Positions 46,302-57,524 of a stretch of 64,000 nucleotides of DNA are shown here, in pieces. The notes under the pieces are model-generated. The model did not search any database, was not told where the DNA came from, and worked only from the letters and a program-made list of their open reading frames with translations. Each line of letters starts with the position of its first letter. The stretch's first letter is position 1. The translations under genes and the position numbers were made by a program. Source of the DNA: Blasia pusilla (lineage: Eukaryota; Marchantiophyta; Marchantiopsida; Blasiales); assembly GCA_050084515.1 (NCBI GenBank), contig CM114275.1, forward strand, positions 11,470,001-11,534,000, written 5' to 3'.

Positions 46302-47839
46302 TTAAAATACTTGAACTTCTTTGAGGGATGAAGGTGGTTGGTGGATTCCTACTCCTACCTCCGACTCTCTTAAAACTACCAAAGAACACATAGTACATGT
46401 GCTTACAAGGAAATACCTTTTGCCACTTGTCTCTCTTTGGACAAAGTCATCACATGAACATGTGGGAAAGCAAGAGATGTGCACCACATACACCCCTGTG
46501 ACACTTGAATTTCTGAGTGTTGTTCTGACCCAATACATCCTTCCTATTCCATTGCCACTCAGGACATCTTTCGTGGCGATGATCTCCATTTTTGCCTCCC
46601 GAGCTGCTGCAATTCGTTTTGCTCTCTCCACCATTGGCCTACACATTCTGTTTCTCTTCACCCCATTTCTAGACTCAAACAGAAATAATGGATTGAGATC
46701 ATCCACCTTCTCCGGATACATGTTGACATCAATCTTGGGTTGAATACTGAAAAAACGAAGGTCTCTGTAATGCGAACATGCTCCGAACTTCCCCCGTCTA
46801 CGAGTCTGAAACCGGCACTTGTAAGATTGTCCACTTCGTCTTGAGTGCAGTTCGTGCCTGCGGCGATGGGCCAAATTGTGGGGGTATTCCCGGGAGCTCC
46901 AATGGCAGCCGGATAAGACTTCCGAAAGCGCAAGATTCATTTGGGCAGAAGAAGTACTTCAATTGATCCCGGTCCTCGTGAACGATCAAAGGTTTTGAGT
47001 CCCCAAAACCAGGCAGAGGTCGTCTGATCCTTGTCTGATTCTTATTTAGGAAAGTGCCGCATGCTCTCCTAATGCCATCAGATCCTGCCTGCGCAGTGGG
47101 TCCACGTCTGGGTTGCTCCGAGATATATGCCACCGTTTTAGGTTGCAATCCACCTCCATTACCGGAATCCCATATTGTTGAACCACCCCAGTGACAGGAT
47201 GTTGCGAACTTCCAACAACGGAGGGCTTTTGAAATAAAACATTCACTGATTTTGGAGAAGTAACTCCATCACGGATTTGGGACGGGTCCGGGGTCCCCGA
47301 ATACCAGGGCGTGTAATTTCCTCATCCAAATCAATCACGGATTCGTTCCTCGATCGCGACCTCTTCCTGCTGAAGTCAAGATACTTATCTGGTCTCCACG
47401 AGTCTCGTTCGGACTGCTCTACCACCATCTGTATGGGACGTCTTGAAACCCGCCCACGAATATCCCCACCAATGTGTACGTCTTGCTCGAGTGGAGTTCC
47501 AGCTACGCACCGGTTGAAGGCTCCGACATACAATTTTTCATCACCAGATCTCACAGCCGCCCTGACATAGAGCTCGTAGATCGACGGCCCTTTTCCTTTT
47601 ATTATGCCTTTTGTGAGAAAGATATGGGATGTCGCAGATCGTATCATTGCTCTTGCCTGGTCTTGTTGGCATGCCTCCACAAGTGAAATTCGTTGGCATG
47701 CTTGTGACGACCTCAAGAGGAATGAACACTTTCGCTCCACTTGTGTTGGGGCGAGAGGGCATTTTCATGAACGTTCAATCGCAACGACGGCAATGTTAGA
47801 AGGAAACGAAAATAACCAGGAGTCAAAGAAATAAGCGAC

Positions 47840-48341
47840 CTGTCGGAACCAGACGAGTTGCAGGCCCGAGGCATCCCATGAACGACTCTGCGACCCGTCG
47901 GGTCCCGACGTGTTGTAACCTTAAACCCACCTACTGCAACCTGTCGGAACCTGACGGGTTGCAAGGCCGAGGCATCCCATGAACGACTCTATGACCCGTC
48001 GGGTCCCGAATGGTTGCACACCCGAGACGACACCAAACATCTGGATTCAACCCGTCGGTTTCCGTCGGCTTGCACCCTTGGGCAACACGTCGGTTTCCGT
48101 CGGGTTGCACACTCGGGCAACCCGTCGGTTTCCGTCGGCTTGCACACTCGGGCAACCCGTCGGTTTCCGTCGAGTTGCACACTCGGGCAACCCGTCGGTT
48201 TTCGTCGGGTTGCACACTCGGGCAACCTGTCGCATCCGACAGCTTGCTTGGTTTCTTGGGTTTGAAATCCATATAATTCCCACGCTTCTCACCCTGAGCT
48301 ACAACTTTACAAACAATTCTCAGCATGAGCTTGACAAGACA
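47840..48341 (-). repeat. Palindrome array in the T1 intron
   Basis: About ten palindromic units; the part at 48046-48245 is a regular tandem. Two larger repeats starting GACCTGTCGGAAC/AACCTGTCGGAAC (47839, 47938) each run about 75 bp through GGCATCCCATGAACGACTCT, so the array also grew by segment duplication. Confidence 0.8.
48046..48245. repeat. 35-bp minisatellite built on the palindrome
   Basis: Six consecutive units with CCCGTCGG-like starts at 48051, 48086, 48121, 48156, 48191 and 48226, exact 35-bp spacing. Each unit is a palindrome with a TTT centre (CGTCGGTTTCCGTCGG) plus a 10-base linker CACACTCGGG. The rest of the window has irregular spacing. Confidence 0.9.
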
Positions 48342-50343
48342 AAATAGTGAACTCACCTGCCGCATGAAGTTTCCCCATTGTCTCATACGTAGAGTCCACC
48401 AACTCAACCAAGAGCACAACTCTTTGTACTTCCCCTCAATCGCATGCTTCCTCCACCACCCATGAAGTTCTTCCTGGCAGTCCATGGCCTGCTTCAAGGT
48501 TTTCTTTGTCCTTGCGGCGTTGGAGTAGAGTGACATGCTCTGTCCTCTTATTCTCCTTGATGCAAGATTTGGTGTACCGGGTCACAGACTGTTGCCAATG
48601 GAAAGCATCCGACCTTTCCCTCTCAGGTTGAACCTCTCCACCCCAAAACACTTCCCGGATAGCAATCCACCCAAGTTGTGCATTGTCCGCCATGAACCCA
48701 TAAATTTCCGGAGGTGGCCTTTTGTTTTCCTTCACCACCTCCAATAAGAGTAACCAGCACATCTTCAAACTGCCAACATCTTCTGCCTTTACTTCACACA
48801 CAAATATAGTTTTGAGTCCCTTCTCCACATGGTCATAAACGTGAGCACCCATCGTCAACCATCCGTTCAAAGACTCTGTAGCAAATATCAAAGCCGACCC
48901 GGCTCCGTAAAGATCTTCCCCTTCCCTCATTCGATCTATAAGATCGAGGCCACTCGACGGACTGTGGTTGACATTTTGAAGACATAGGCCCTGGATCCTC
49001 GCCTCCTTGGCCCATGAAGCGCCATCTCTGAATGAATTAAAATCTGGAGTTGGCCTTGATTCTGGCGATGGCATCCATTTCGGCCGTCTTTCCATCGTAA
49101 CTCGATCGACGCAACAAATTCGGAAGCATTCGGGATCAGCGAGAAATGCGAGATTTTCCCGAGTTGTTTCTCCTCAATCGCCGTGATCTCGTCAGGATTC
49201 CAAGCAATTTTTCACAAATTTGTGATGCCGTTGTGAGCTTGATCACCCGGGCTTTCAACCCGGAGAGTTTCAAGACCTCGGCTACTTTCTTCGCCACATC
49301 CTCCTTGATGTGTCTTTGAATTGCATCGGTCCAGGATGAGTGTGGGAGCCAACATGAACGCCAGCCTTGTATACTCGGCGTGGAGCCCAAGTCATGGACA
49401 ATGAAGAATATGTATGCAGGACACGCTCCAGGAAGGCGATGCGACAATGAGGACATCGATGGCCACCCGGCGGTATTGTGGCACCCACCTCGTATGGAGT
49501 TTCTGCATTCTTGGGGGAATTGCGGCGTATTGACTCGCTCGTTGCGATCTTGATACGGGCATCTTTGGACTTCTACACTCCAAGGCTCCCACGCATTGGC
49601 GGCGGGGAGACAATCCAGGACCATCTGGGGATGGAAGCACTGGTCCGTTGAAGCCTGCACCATCGATGACAATCGGACTTTTCGTCCATACCCTTCAGCG
49701 TCCTCCATCCTTCTTTTGAGCGGGAGCGGCAAGTGGAGGCAACTCAAAAATGCAGTTACCATCGTACGTGGGCGGCAGCTCGTCGACAAGAATATGCTTA
49801 AACATTTTCAAGGGCAGAGACGAAAGCAAACTATTGCCTGATACTCACAAGAGGAACGAGTAGGCGGACACAGGGCCCGATTGGTGTCAAGCAGATCGAG
49901 CGAGGTTGATAACATCCGGAATCTCTTGGGAAGAACAACATTATTACGAGTGTGCAAAGTTGGTGTCGAAGCCGGATCTGCAGAGCTTGGAGTTGCAAAC
50001 GTAGAGCTCGGAGCACTAGGAAATTCTAGACCGTCTACTTGGGAAACAGACGAATTCAGGGGCAGGCCGTAAACTCTGTATTGACCATTTGCGACATGTA
50101 GGAGATTCCATACTTTACTGATGCGAGGTCACCTTGGCTGGACCGTCTCACCTTTTATGTCTTCCGAACCTTCCACCTAACATGTTTGGATACAAAGATG
50201 GTTCCAATTTGAAGAAGAAATCGAACAGATAGAAAAATTTCATCCACTGCTACGAAAGACTCACGAGCTTGGGGTCGAATGATTTCTGATTGAGGAAGGG
50301 CCGCCGGATGATCGCCACAAGTGAGCTTAACATAATTATCCAT

Positions 50344-51631
50344 TCCAAGAAGATTCCTACGGAGGAGAGCGAGAATGAGAATGAGAATGAGAATATTTAA
50401 TTTATAGTGAATAGGAAATAGATACTCTGATGATTTTTTGACAAGATGAATTCGGTGGGGAGATTGTGCGACACAATGGATCATTACGTAACACATTCAA
50501 TTGTGTTGCAATATGTTACCGGATTTGGGAAGCGAGGGTTGCGCATCACTTGGAACCCGTCGGAGTCCTGGTAACTCGAAATTACCCGAAGCTTACGAAA
50601 GCTCGCAACCCGTCGGCATCGGACGGGTTGCACGCTCGCTAAACATTGTCGGCGAGCAACCCGTCGCTCTCCACGACTTTGGGATACCGCTCCTTCTTGC
50701 TCGAAGATGCCGGAGGCGTGCAAACCGTCTGTTCCCGACGAGTTCCGCGGGTGCCTCGCCTTTGAGCCCAAAGACGGCGAGGCGTGCAACCCGTCGCCCT
50801 CCAACGGGTTGCGCAAGGGCCTCGCCTTGTGGTTCAGCCAGCCAGACTCTGACGACTTGCACGGGAAGCCATCGTTCCTAACCCATGATGAGGGAAGCGT
50901 GCAACCCAACAGTCTCCGATGGATTGCCCAAAATACGTCCTGTTCCCGTCCCAAACACGGCGGAGGCGCGCAACATGTCGGTCTCCGACGGCTTGCGCGG
51001 GTACCTCGCGTTGTTTTCCAAAGACGACGGAGGCGCTCAACCCGTCGGTCTCCGACGGGTTGCTCGCGCACGTGGCGACGTTCGCAGGATGGCGGAGGCA
51101 TGCAACATGTCGGTCTCCGACGGGTTGCGCGGGTACCTCGCGTTCTTTTCCGAAGACGACGGAGGCGCTCAACCTGTCAGGCTCCGACGGGTTGCTCACG
51201 CACGTGGCGACGTTCCCAGGATGGCGGAGCCGTGCAACCTGTTGGACTCCGACGGGTTGCGATTTTTCACGTCCGGACTTCCGTAACATTCGGCACGTCG
51301 CCGTCGAAAGGACGACAGGACCCAACGGTCAGCTCAACGGCTAGAAAAGTATAAATAGGGTAGAAGTCGCTCATTTCTGGTTTCTCATTTCACGATCTTC
51401 ATTCCTCACTCCTCACTCTCCCGCGCAGCAGTTGTTCAGATACGAAGGGGCATTTCACGCGGCGACACATCGCGAGTCGATAGGAGGGAACGAGAGCGAG
51501 ACGGTTCGACCGAGCGATATCGAGACGATTCGAGCTAACCACCAAGGCGATACGAGCTCCCATCTCAACATCAGCAAGGCGACTGATCAAGGGATTCGTC
51601 GTGGACATAGGCGGAGGCATTTCCGGCAAAA
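50344..51631. promoter_or_regulatory. Shared divergent promoter region of T1 and copy C
   Basis: It separates two genes read in opposite directions. On the minus strand a TATAAA (50401-50406) lies about 60 bp before the T1 start codon, next to a GAGAAT microsatellite (50370-50395). On the plus strand TATAAATA (51350-51357) lies 275 bp before the copy C start. Between them, 50550-51265 is GC-rich and carries about a dozen 27-bp palindromes at 50-70-bp spacing. Several longer units repeat as a block (50995-51120 and 51121-51250 both run from GCGCGGGTACCTCGCGTT to ACGTGGCGACGTT). The same design recurs at 61969-63186. Confidence 0.7.
51350..51357 (+). promoter_or_regulatory. TATA box of copy C
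   Basis: TATAAATA in the context AAAAGTATAAATAGGG, conserved at 62895-62902 (copy D) and on the minus strand at 58720-58727 (copy E). Confidence 0.75.
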
Positions 51632-52261
51632 ATGACGAGGAAAAAAACAGAAGCCAACAAGTCCGGGAGCTTCACTCCCAAGTCCATTAGGACTCCTGCG
51701 TCAGCTTCTCCTGCGCCTCGTTCGGCGAATGAAATTAGGCAGCAAGAAATCGAGGAGCGGGAAAGGGAAGCGGAGATAGACAACCAAGTGCTTCTGGCGA
51801 GAGGTGTTCAAGCGGCGCTAGATAAACAGAACGAAGAGGCCGAGACGTCGCAGGCCTTGAAGAAAAGGATCGCCGACGAAAAGAGAGAAAAGAAGCGTCT
51901 GGACGCGACGGTGAGGAGGGCGGAATTGGCTAAAGCGAGGCGGGAAAAAGCAATAGCCATTGACGATAGCCCAGCCCGCCCAACCGCAAGTGTTGAGATG
52001 CGGGAAATGTCCCCCACGAAGTTCGGGGACACAATCAACATAGTGGAAACAACACCAGTTCAACTCGATGACGACGAGGTCATGAGGACCGCCAGCGTGG
52101 AGATGGTGGACATGGCGGAAGAAGCCGGAGAGCGGCCATTCTCGACTCCAAGCCTGGAGGAGGACATCGACCTCTATCGGATCGACGAGTTCCCAGTCGA
52201 TTTTCCAGCCCCTGTCTCAGACAAGTTAGCTGGTCAAGAAACCGACTCCATTTTCGAGGGG
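51632..52261 (+). CDS. Exon 1 of copy C: coiled-coil N-terminus
   Basis: 210 open codons. The start MTRKK is followed by a Ser/Pro-rich basic stretch with FTPKSIRTPASASPAPRSAN. A long charged helix runs from about residue 30 to 115 (EIRQQEIEEREREAEIDNQV, ALKKRIADEKREKKRLDATV), a probable coiled coil. Then come VEMREMSPTKFGDTINIV, VMRTASVEMVDMAEEAGE and IDLYRIDEFPVDFPAPVSDK before the GTAAGA donor. The basic start could be a nuclear signal. The same exon is in D (63187-63816) and E (58495-57885, minus), with scraps in B and F. The start is supported by the TATA box 282 bp upstream and by conservation of ATG in C, D and E. This exon has no stop in C. Confidence 0.7.
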
Positions 52262-52495
52262 GTAAGAGAGGTTCTGGGTTTTTTTAATTATGTGAATTGC
52301 AATTCATTGGGATTTCACGGTAGCTTATTCCTCTTGTCCCGGTTTTGACAGGTGGTAAAGCAGATGGCACTCATGGAGGGCCACAACGCCGCGAGGATTC
52401 CACTATGCCGATTAAGGACAATGGAATACGTCCGTGAAATACAGTCCGACGAGGACATCGCAAAGCTAAAACAATCGGCGGCGACAGCATCCTAC

Positions 52496-52971
52496 GGGTT
52501 GATTAGGGAAAAATAGCTTCGAGGCAAGCAACCCGTCGGACTCCGACGGGTTGCTTTGGGGCAAAAACCTTCTAAACCTGCAGTCACTCGAGCAACTCGT
52601 TGGAGTCCGACGAGTTGCATTCTTAAAAAAACAACCTCACAAGGCGGCCTATCGAGCAACCCGTCGGACTCCGAAGGTTTGCTTTGGGCCAACAACTAGT
52701 TAAATCTATGTTCAATCATACAAGTCGTCGGAGTCCGATGAGTTGCAATCTTAAAAAAACATCCGAAAAAGCGTGCAGTCCAGCAACCCGTCGGAGTCTG
52801 ACGAGTTGCTTACCTGGCATTAGCAAATCTGAATGCAACCCGTCGGACTCCGACGGGTTGCATCATTTAGCTTGTTGCTAGAATCCGACCCTGAGTTGTG
52901 ACGACCCGTCGGAGTCCGACGGGTTGCAGGAACCCATGTAATTTCCTGACGGGTTGAGTTTGGATGTGCAG
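52496..52971 (+). repeat. Palindrome array, remaining intron 2 of copy C
   Basis: Eight palindromes. Perfect 27-mers are at 52528-52554 and 52835-52861; near-perfect ones are near 52592, 52655, 52723, 52783 and 52901. It starts directly at the broken end of the ParB-like exon. Confidence 0.85.
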
Positions 52972-54971
52972 GATTGTATCGGAGGGGAATGTCACCCACC
53001 ATTGGATCCAGGACTGCGATCGGGTGAGGAAGGTGCTTACGACGCACCCGGGAGAGTACAGGGGGTTCTTGGGCGATGCCCTTGTCAATCAGATGCTTGC
53101 AAAGGGTGCTCAAATTAAGAAGAAAACTTGGGCAAACAAGTTTATTTCTCAAGATGCAGCCGTTACCATCCTTTGCTGGTCGAAGATACAGGCCGCGAAG
53201 AAAAGCGCCTTTGACCGAGTGGAGCGGAGGGAGAAGGTATCTGCGTCGAGCGCCAAATTCATCAAGCTCTTTGATCTGCTGCAACGAAAAATACCGGGCG
53301 AGCAAGATGCAGCGATACATCAGCATTCTCAACCCCGAACTTGGTCCGGAGTTCTACAAGGAGCTCAAGGTGATTATCAAGCGTCAGCGGAAGAGGGATG
53401 AAGATCCGCATGGTCGGATTGGGGAGAAAGTGTCGCTGGATCGCGTGCATCGTTTTGCGTTATCCGGGATTAGCAAGTTCAGGAGGATATGACTGATGAA
53501 AATCAGTCTCCCTCGAGGGGCTCGAGAGGCCTAGAAGAGGGCGGCACACCATCCTGGCTGGTGTGTCCGATCCGATGATCTCGCACACGCGCGAATGGTC
53601 GTTCCGGGACGCGTTGCGGGTAATCGGGAAGTCCGTCTTTGGGTGATGCAAGCGGAGCTCAGAAGATTAGAGCCCATTCGCCGGAAGCAAACCTTGAAAG
53701 TTCGAGATTACGAGGTTTGGCTCGACGACATCCGGGACAAGCCAACCAAGAACCCTGGATTCAAGACCATGTTCAAGGTTTGCGTCCTCCCTCAGGCAGA
53801 GCTTGACGAAGAAGTAGAGGGTAACAAACAGGATCAAGCGAAGATCTACATGAGCAGACGGCCGATAATGTTCGACTAAAAGCTGCCCAACAGATGGTAT
53901 TCAGGTACCTCGTCCAATGTAAGAACGCAGGTACGTGGGGAAAATTGCCGGTTGCCTTGAAATTGTGGGCTTCGCCGCCGGATGCAGAGACATTCTCCAT
54001 GTACGACGTGGAGATGGGTCAGCACATGTCGGATTGGGAGGTGGAGAATTGCCCCATTTGGCTCGACTTCAACGACCCTGAAGACATCACCGATAAGGAC
54101 TTAAGAGTGCTTCATGATGCAGTGGCCTCAGGACAAGACGACATCCCCAATTTCGTCCAGCCTGAAGACTTCTTCGGAGGAGATGTTGAAGAGCAGGCCC
54201 ACGAGACAGCTGAGTTGGCTTCCAAGGTCCGGACAGCCAAAGACAAATCCACAGCGGGTCTCAAAGGCAAGGTGAGGGGAGGGAAAAATTCAGAGGCCGA
54301 GACTTCCCAAAGAGAGCCTAAAGATGAGAGGCCAGAGGCGGAATCGTCCGGACGAGCGGGAAAAGGGGGTCGGACCAGGTCCTCGGCGAAGAAAACGCCA
54401 CCAGAATCCGAGGTCATCGAAACCCTGACAAGCCGTCCCGGACTAGAGAAGCGAAGCGAGAGGTGCCCGGGTTGTCCCAAGGAGAATACAGACCCATCAT
54501 CCTTGGGAAGACACAGACAAACAACGACCGGACAAGCGTCCTCCTTGATTCACCTCTTTATTGGATGAGCCGAGCGACCAGATTCTCAGCGTCGACAAGC
54601 GCCATCGAAAAATTGACAACGCGGGAAGGAAGCTCAACGAAACGGGCACGCTGCCGGGCGGTGAATGGAGTGGTGGAAGAGGTTGCGGTGGATCTCTTGA
54701 TCGCCGATCTGCCCTCGGGGGTTGCGACTTTGGGGCGAAAATCCGCGGACGAGGTACGAGTGGAATCGCCGCTCACTTATGACCGGATTGCACTTTTGTT
54801 CTCCTTTTGCACGCCTATCTCGAGTGAGGGCTGCTTCTTGGTGTTGATCGGAGGGAGCGAGGGCGAGCTCTTCAACCCTCCGGTCGTCAAGAGGTCGCTA
54901 AAGTGGAGGACGGCACAATCATGGATCATCAAAAGCAGTACCCACTCCGATCCGCAACGAGTCAGATTCGG

Positions 54972-55502
54972 GTAAGGCTATATTCCTGTACAATAATTTC
55001 AATTATCTTATAATGATGTGTAGAATGAGAGTCAGTCTCGGTTTTTTTTGTTCGTGAGCAACCCGTCGGAAGGCGACGGGTTGCTGGCTTAGAGCAGCCC
55101 ATGCTCGGTTGAGAGCAACCCGTTGGTTTTCGACGGGTTGCATCTTTCCCACATACAGAGGGAAAACCGCGGTGTACCTGCAACCCGTCGGAACCCGACG
55201 GGTTGCAGTTGATTTTGGTTTTTGGATGCAACCCGTCTAATAGCGACGGGTTGCTATCGACGGTTTCTCTCAAAGCGAGCATGGGCTGGTCTAGGCCAAA
55301 GCAACCCGTCGACTTCCGGGCCAATCCGAAAACCAAAATCAACTTGGAAACCCAAAAGCAACTGCAACCTGTCGGGTTCCGACGGGTGGGTCCAGGACAA
55401 AACAACCCGTCGGACTCTGAGAGGTTGATCCAAAGTCGATTATTGAAAATCTTCTCAAAGCGACTTTTTTAGTTTCGACATTGTTTCGTGTTGATTTCTG
55501 AG
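54972..55502 (+). repeat. Palindrome array, intron 3 of copy C
   Basis: About eight palindromes at roughly 55058, 55118, 55180, 55229, 55300, 55366 and 55404, some with short centres (GGAAGGCGACGGG). Donor GTAAGG, acceptor TCTGAG. Confidence 0.75.
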
Positions 55503-56811
55503 ATGGACCACTCCTACGTGTCTTTGTTTCGTTCGCCCGAGCACCATTTCGGTGTTCAAGATCCAGGATCCTGTGGATCCATGCTCGATGGGTAATGACT
55601 TAGATAGTTTGTACAATTCCCCGGGAATTTACATGCAAGACGATACCCGGCAGGAGGAAGGAAAAGTCGCCGACCCGATGCAACGCTCATCGAGCTCTTC
55701 TCAAGGCCGGGTGACTTGGTGTTCGACTTAGTGGGCCTTTCGGGGCAAGTATCGAGGCGCTGGCGAGTGGCAGAACATTCTCGCCTCGAGGAAGGCAGAA
55801 TCGTTTGACCTTTGCAAGGAGGCAAAGGCGAATCTGAAAGGCTCGTTGGGGCGTACAACTCTCCACGGCCGAGAGCTCGGTTCGAGCCACCCTTGGTAGT
55901 GACTCCATCGTCACTTCCAACGATTCCCAAAATCGGGAGGGCAAGGCGAAAGTGATTTTGCAAGAGCTCTCAGGCGATGACGAGTGAGTTCAAAGAACTC
56001 AACGATCCAGCTTTTGACCGGCGTTTGGAGTAGGGAGTTTTTTGATAATTTGGCAAAAGATTTCATAGAATAGATCAAATGTACTGTTCCGAGCTTTTTT
56101 CGGATGATATAAAGCAGAAGATTTTTTCGATCGATGGTGGTGCTTGTAAATGTTTGGTGATCATTTTGTCTTTTCGAATGTGATCGTCTATGTACTCCAC
56201 GGTCTTCTACTTTGCAACCCGTCGGATTTCTCCTGCTTGCAATTTTCACTTTATGACCATTGCAACTGTCGGATTTCTCCTCCTTGCAACTTTTCGCTTT
56301 TGACCATGGACTCTTTTACCACCTCCAGGCAACCTGTCTGATTCCGAAAGGTTTCCTGATCGGACCCTTTCGGATCAAGCAGTCTGGCGGGCTTCTTCCC
56401 TTGGCACCTTCCCCTCAACTCGGAAAGGCAGACATAGGCTTCTTTTCTTCTCTCGGCGTGTTGGATTCCTTCTGTGCGGTTGCCATAGTGGTATTACGGG
56501 GGCGGAGCAGATATTGATCTTGGATGGGTGTCACATTGCAGAGCGTACAAGGTATCTTTGCCGAGGAAGGCGGTGGGACTCAAGACAGTTACATGGGACC
56601 GTTATGGTGTACCTAGGGGGCGCCAAGGCTCTCGGTCGCCAACATTTTCGATCCCCGTCTACAACCGGCCGGAGGAGCCACTTGAATCTCGGGACATTCC
56701 TTTGGTCTTGCATCACGAGGAGAGTTAGGAGTAAATTTGTAGATGACGAGGTTGAAGAAATCATAGACTAGGTTCAATGTACATTTCCGAGGTTCCTTCG
56801 GAGGTAATAAA

Positions 56812-57524
56812 GGACGAGATTTTTTGAACCCATAATGGTGTTTGTAAAAGGTTTTTGGAATATGTTTTGGGACTTGTGGAGGTGGTGCAAGAGAAAGGCC
56901 CAAAGAAGCCAGTCGCCCAAGAACAAGTCAAGAAGATTGTACAAGGTGATAATGCAGCCAAGTCACTCCATTGACCTCAAGCCTAGAGGAGACAAGGGAG
57001 ATGGTGTAGGCACTAGGGAGTCTCCAGGGTATCCAATGAAGGAGATAGAGTGCTTGATTGCTGTTGTAGAGGAGGGTTTGAACCAAGGGGATGATCTGAT
57101 TGTTAGGGCCAAGAAATGAAGAATAAGGGGCTAAGAAGAGGTCAATGGAGGCTGAGCTCAAATGCTTGGACTCTTGTGGGCTAGAAGATTCCTCATGGAA
57201 GCCTAGAGGACCTCATTTGAAGGCCATAAAGCTTGAGAATCCAAGGAGAGATCTATGGAGTTGAGAGGATCCAAGGAGTGATTTGGAAGATTTGTGCAGG
57301 TGGAGCTAAGTGGAGGTGTGAGCCCGAGGGGCGGGGCTCGAACCAGATTGAGAAGAAGCAAGCATGGGAAGAATATAGAGGTAGATCTCACCTTCAAGCA
57401 TGTCCAAGAGACAGGTCGAGCCTATGCCATCAATGTTGCTCAAGAGGCTTTAGTTAGGGCAGGTTCAGAAGTAGATGAGGTAGAAATTTCAGGCAGTAGA
57501 TGCCTTGGAGTAGATGCTTAGGGT
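56812..57524 (+). other. Insert between copy C and the terminal block, origin unknown
   Basis: Not present in the tails of copies A or B. Purine-rich on the plus strand (GGAGA, AAGAAG runs) with open frames up to 94 codons (56835-57119) that match nothing I know. It resembles transduplicated host sequence or another insertion, but I cannot tell which. Confidence 0.35.

Larger units (their letters stand above)
46302..50343 (-). pseudogene. T1: MULE-type transposase with H-x-H finger and SWIM finger
   Basis: Start MDNYVKLTCG at 50343, shared with T4. Order: N-terminal region; zinc region at 49450-49260 with GGHRCPHC, a second Cys, and HVGSHTHP, like the C..C...H-x-H finger of WRKY-GCM1 type that precedes many MULE cores; then KEDVAKKVAEV. 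The MULE-like core at 49095-48342 has LDLIDRMREGEDLYG, GFMADNAQ and DAFHWQQSVTRYTKSC. An intron (GTGAGT at 48341) full of palindromes follows. The C-terminal exon is from about 47790. The SWIM finger CSCDDFVQRETSGKRYF lacks its last C-x-H in frame, because one C is missing near 46410 relative to T4 (FPCKH). Other frameshifts lie near 50155, 49640 and 49136. Role in the ancestor: cutting and joining of element ends. Dead copy. Confidence 0.75.
51632..56771 (+). pseudogene. Copy C of the ParB-like / methyltransferase-like gene, most complete 5' end
   Basis: Exons: exon 1 51632-52261; ParB-like 52364-52495, cut short; central 52972-54971; methyltransferase-like 55503-55987; last exon about 56510-56771. 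The 102-bp first intron (GTAAGA...AAGCAG) has the same length in copy D. The ParB-like exon ends abruptly after TASY, where palindromic intron sequence begins, so about 330 bp of exon with DGNHR is deleted. The central exon has frameshifts near 53210, 53490, 53640 and 53880, and the methyltransferase-like exon has several small deletions. About 500 bp between the last two exons contains a tail-like block not found in A or B. A poly(A)-like AATAAA is at 56806-56811. Confidence 0.7.

Noticed and set aside
46302-47148. Separate zinc-finger host gene around PNESCAF
   Set aside because: It lies between the transposase core and SWIM exons of T1 on the same strand with no terminal repeats between, so it is best read as the middle exon region of T1.
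48046-48245. CRISPR-like array
   Set aside because: Regular 35-bp units, but linkers are identical rather than unique spacers, units are palindromic minisatellite copies in an intron, and the genome is a plant.
50707-51354. Long overlapping open frames on both strands (130-215 codons) in the divergent spacer, and similar ones at 48000-48540 and 62390-62890
   Set aside because: They run through palindrome arrays whose sequence lacks stop codons in several frames. The peptides are just repeats of the palindrome (RRSPTGC, SDGLRG types) and differ in frame between elements 2 and 3.
52262-52351. Acceptor TTTTGACAG at 52351 for intron 1 of copy C
   Set aside because: The AG is not conserved in copy D, and A, B and D all have AG directly before the ATGG of exon 2; using 52364 gives the same 102-bp intron as in D.
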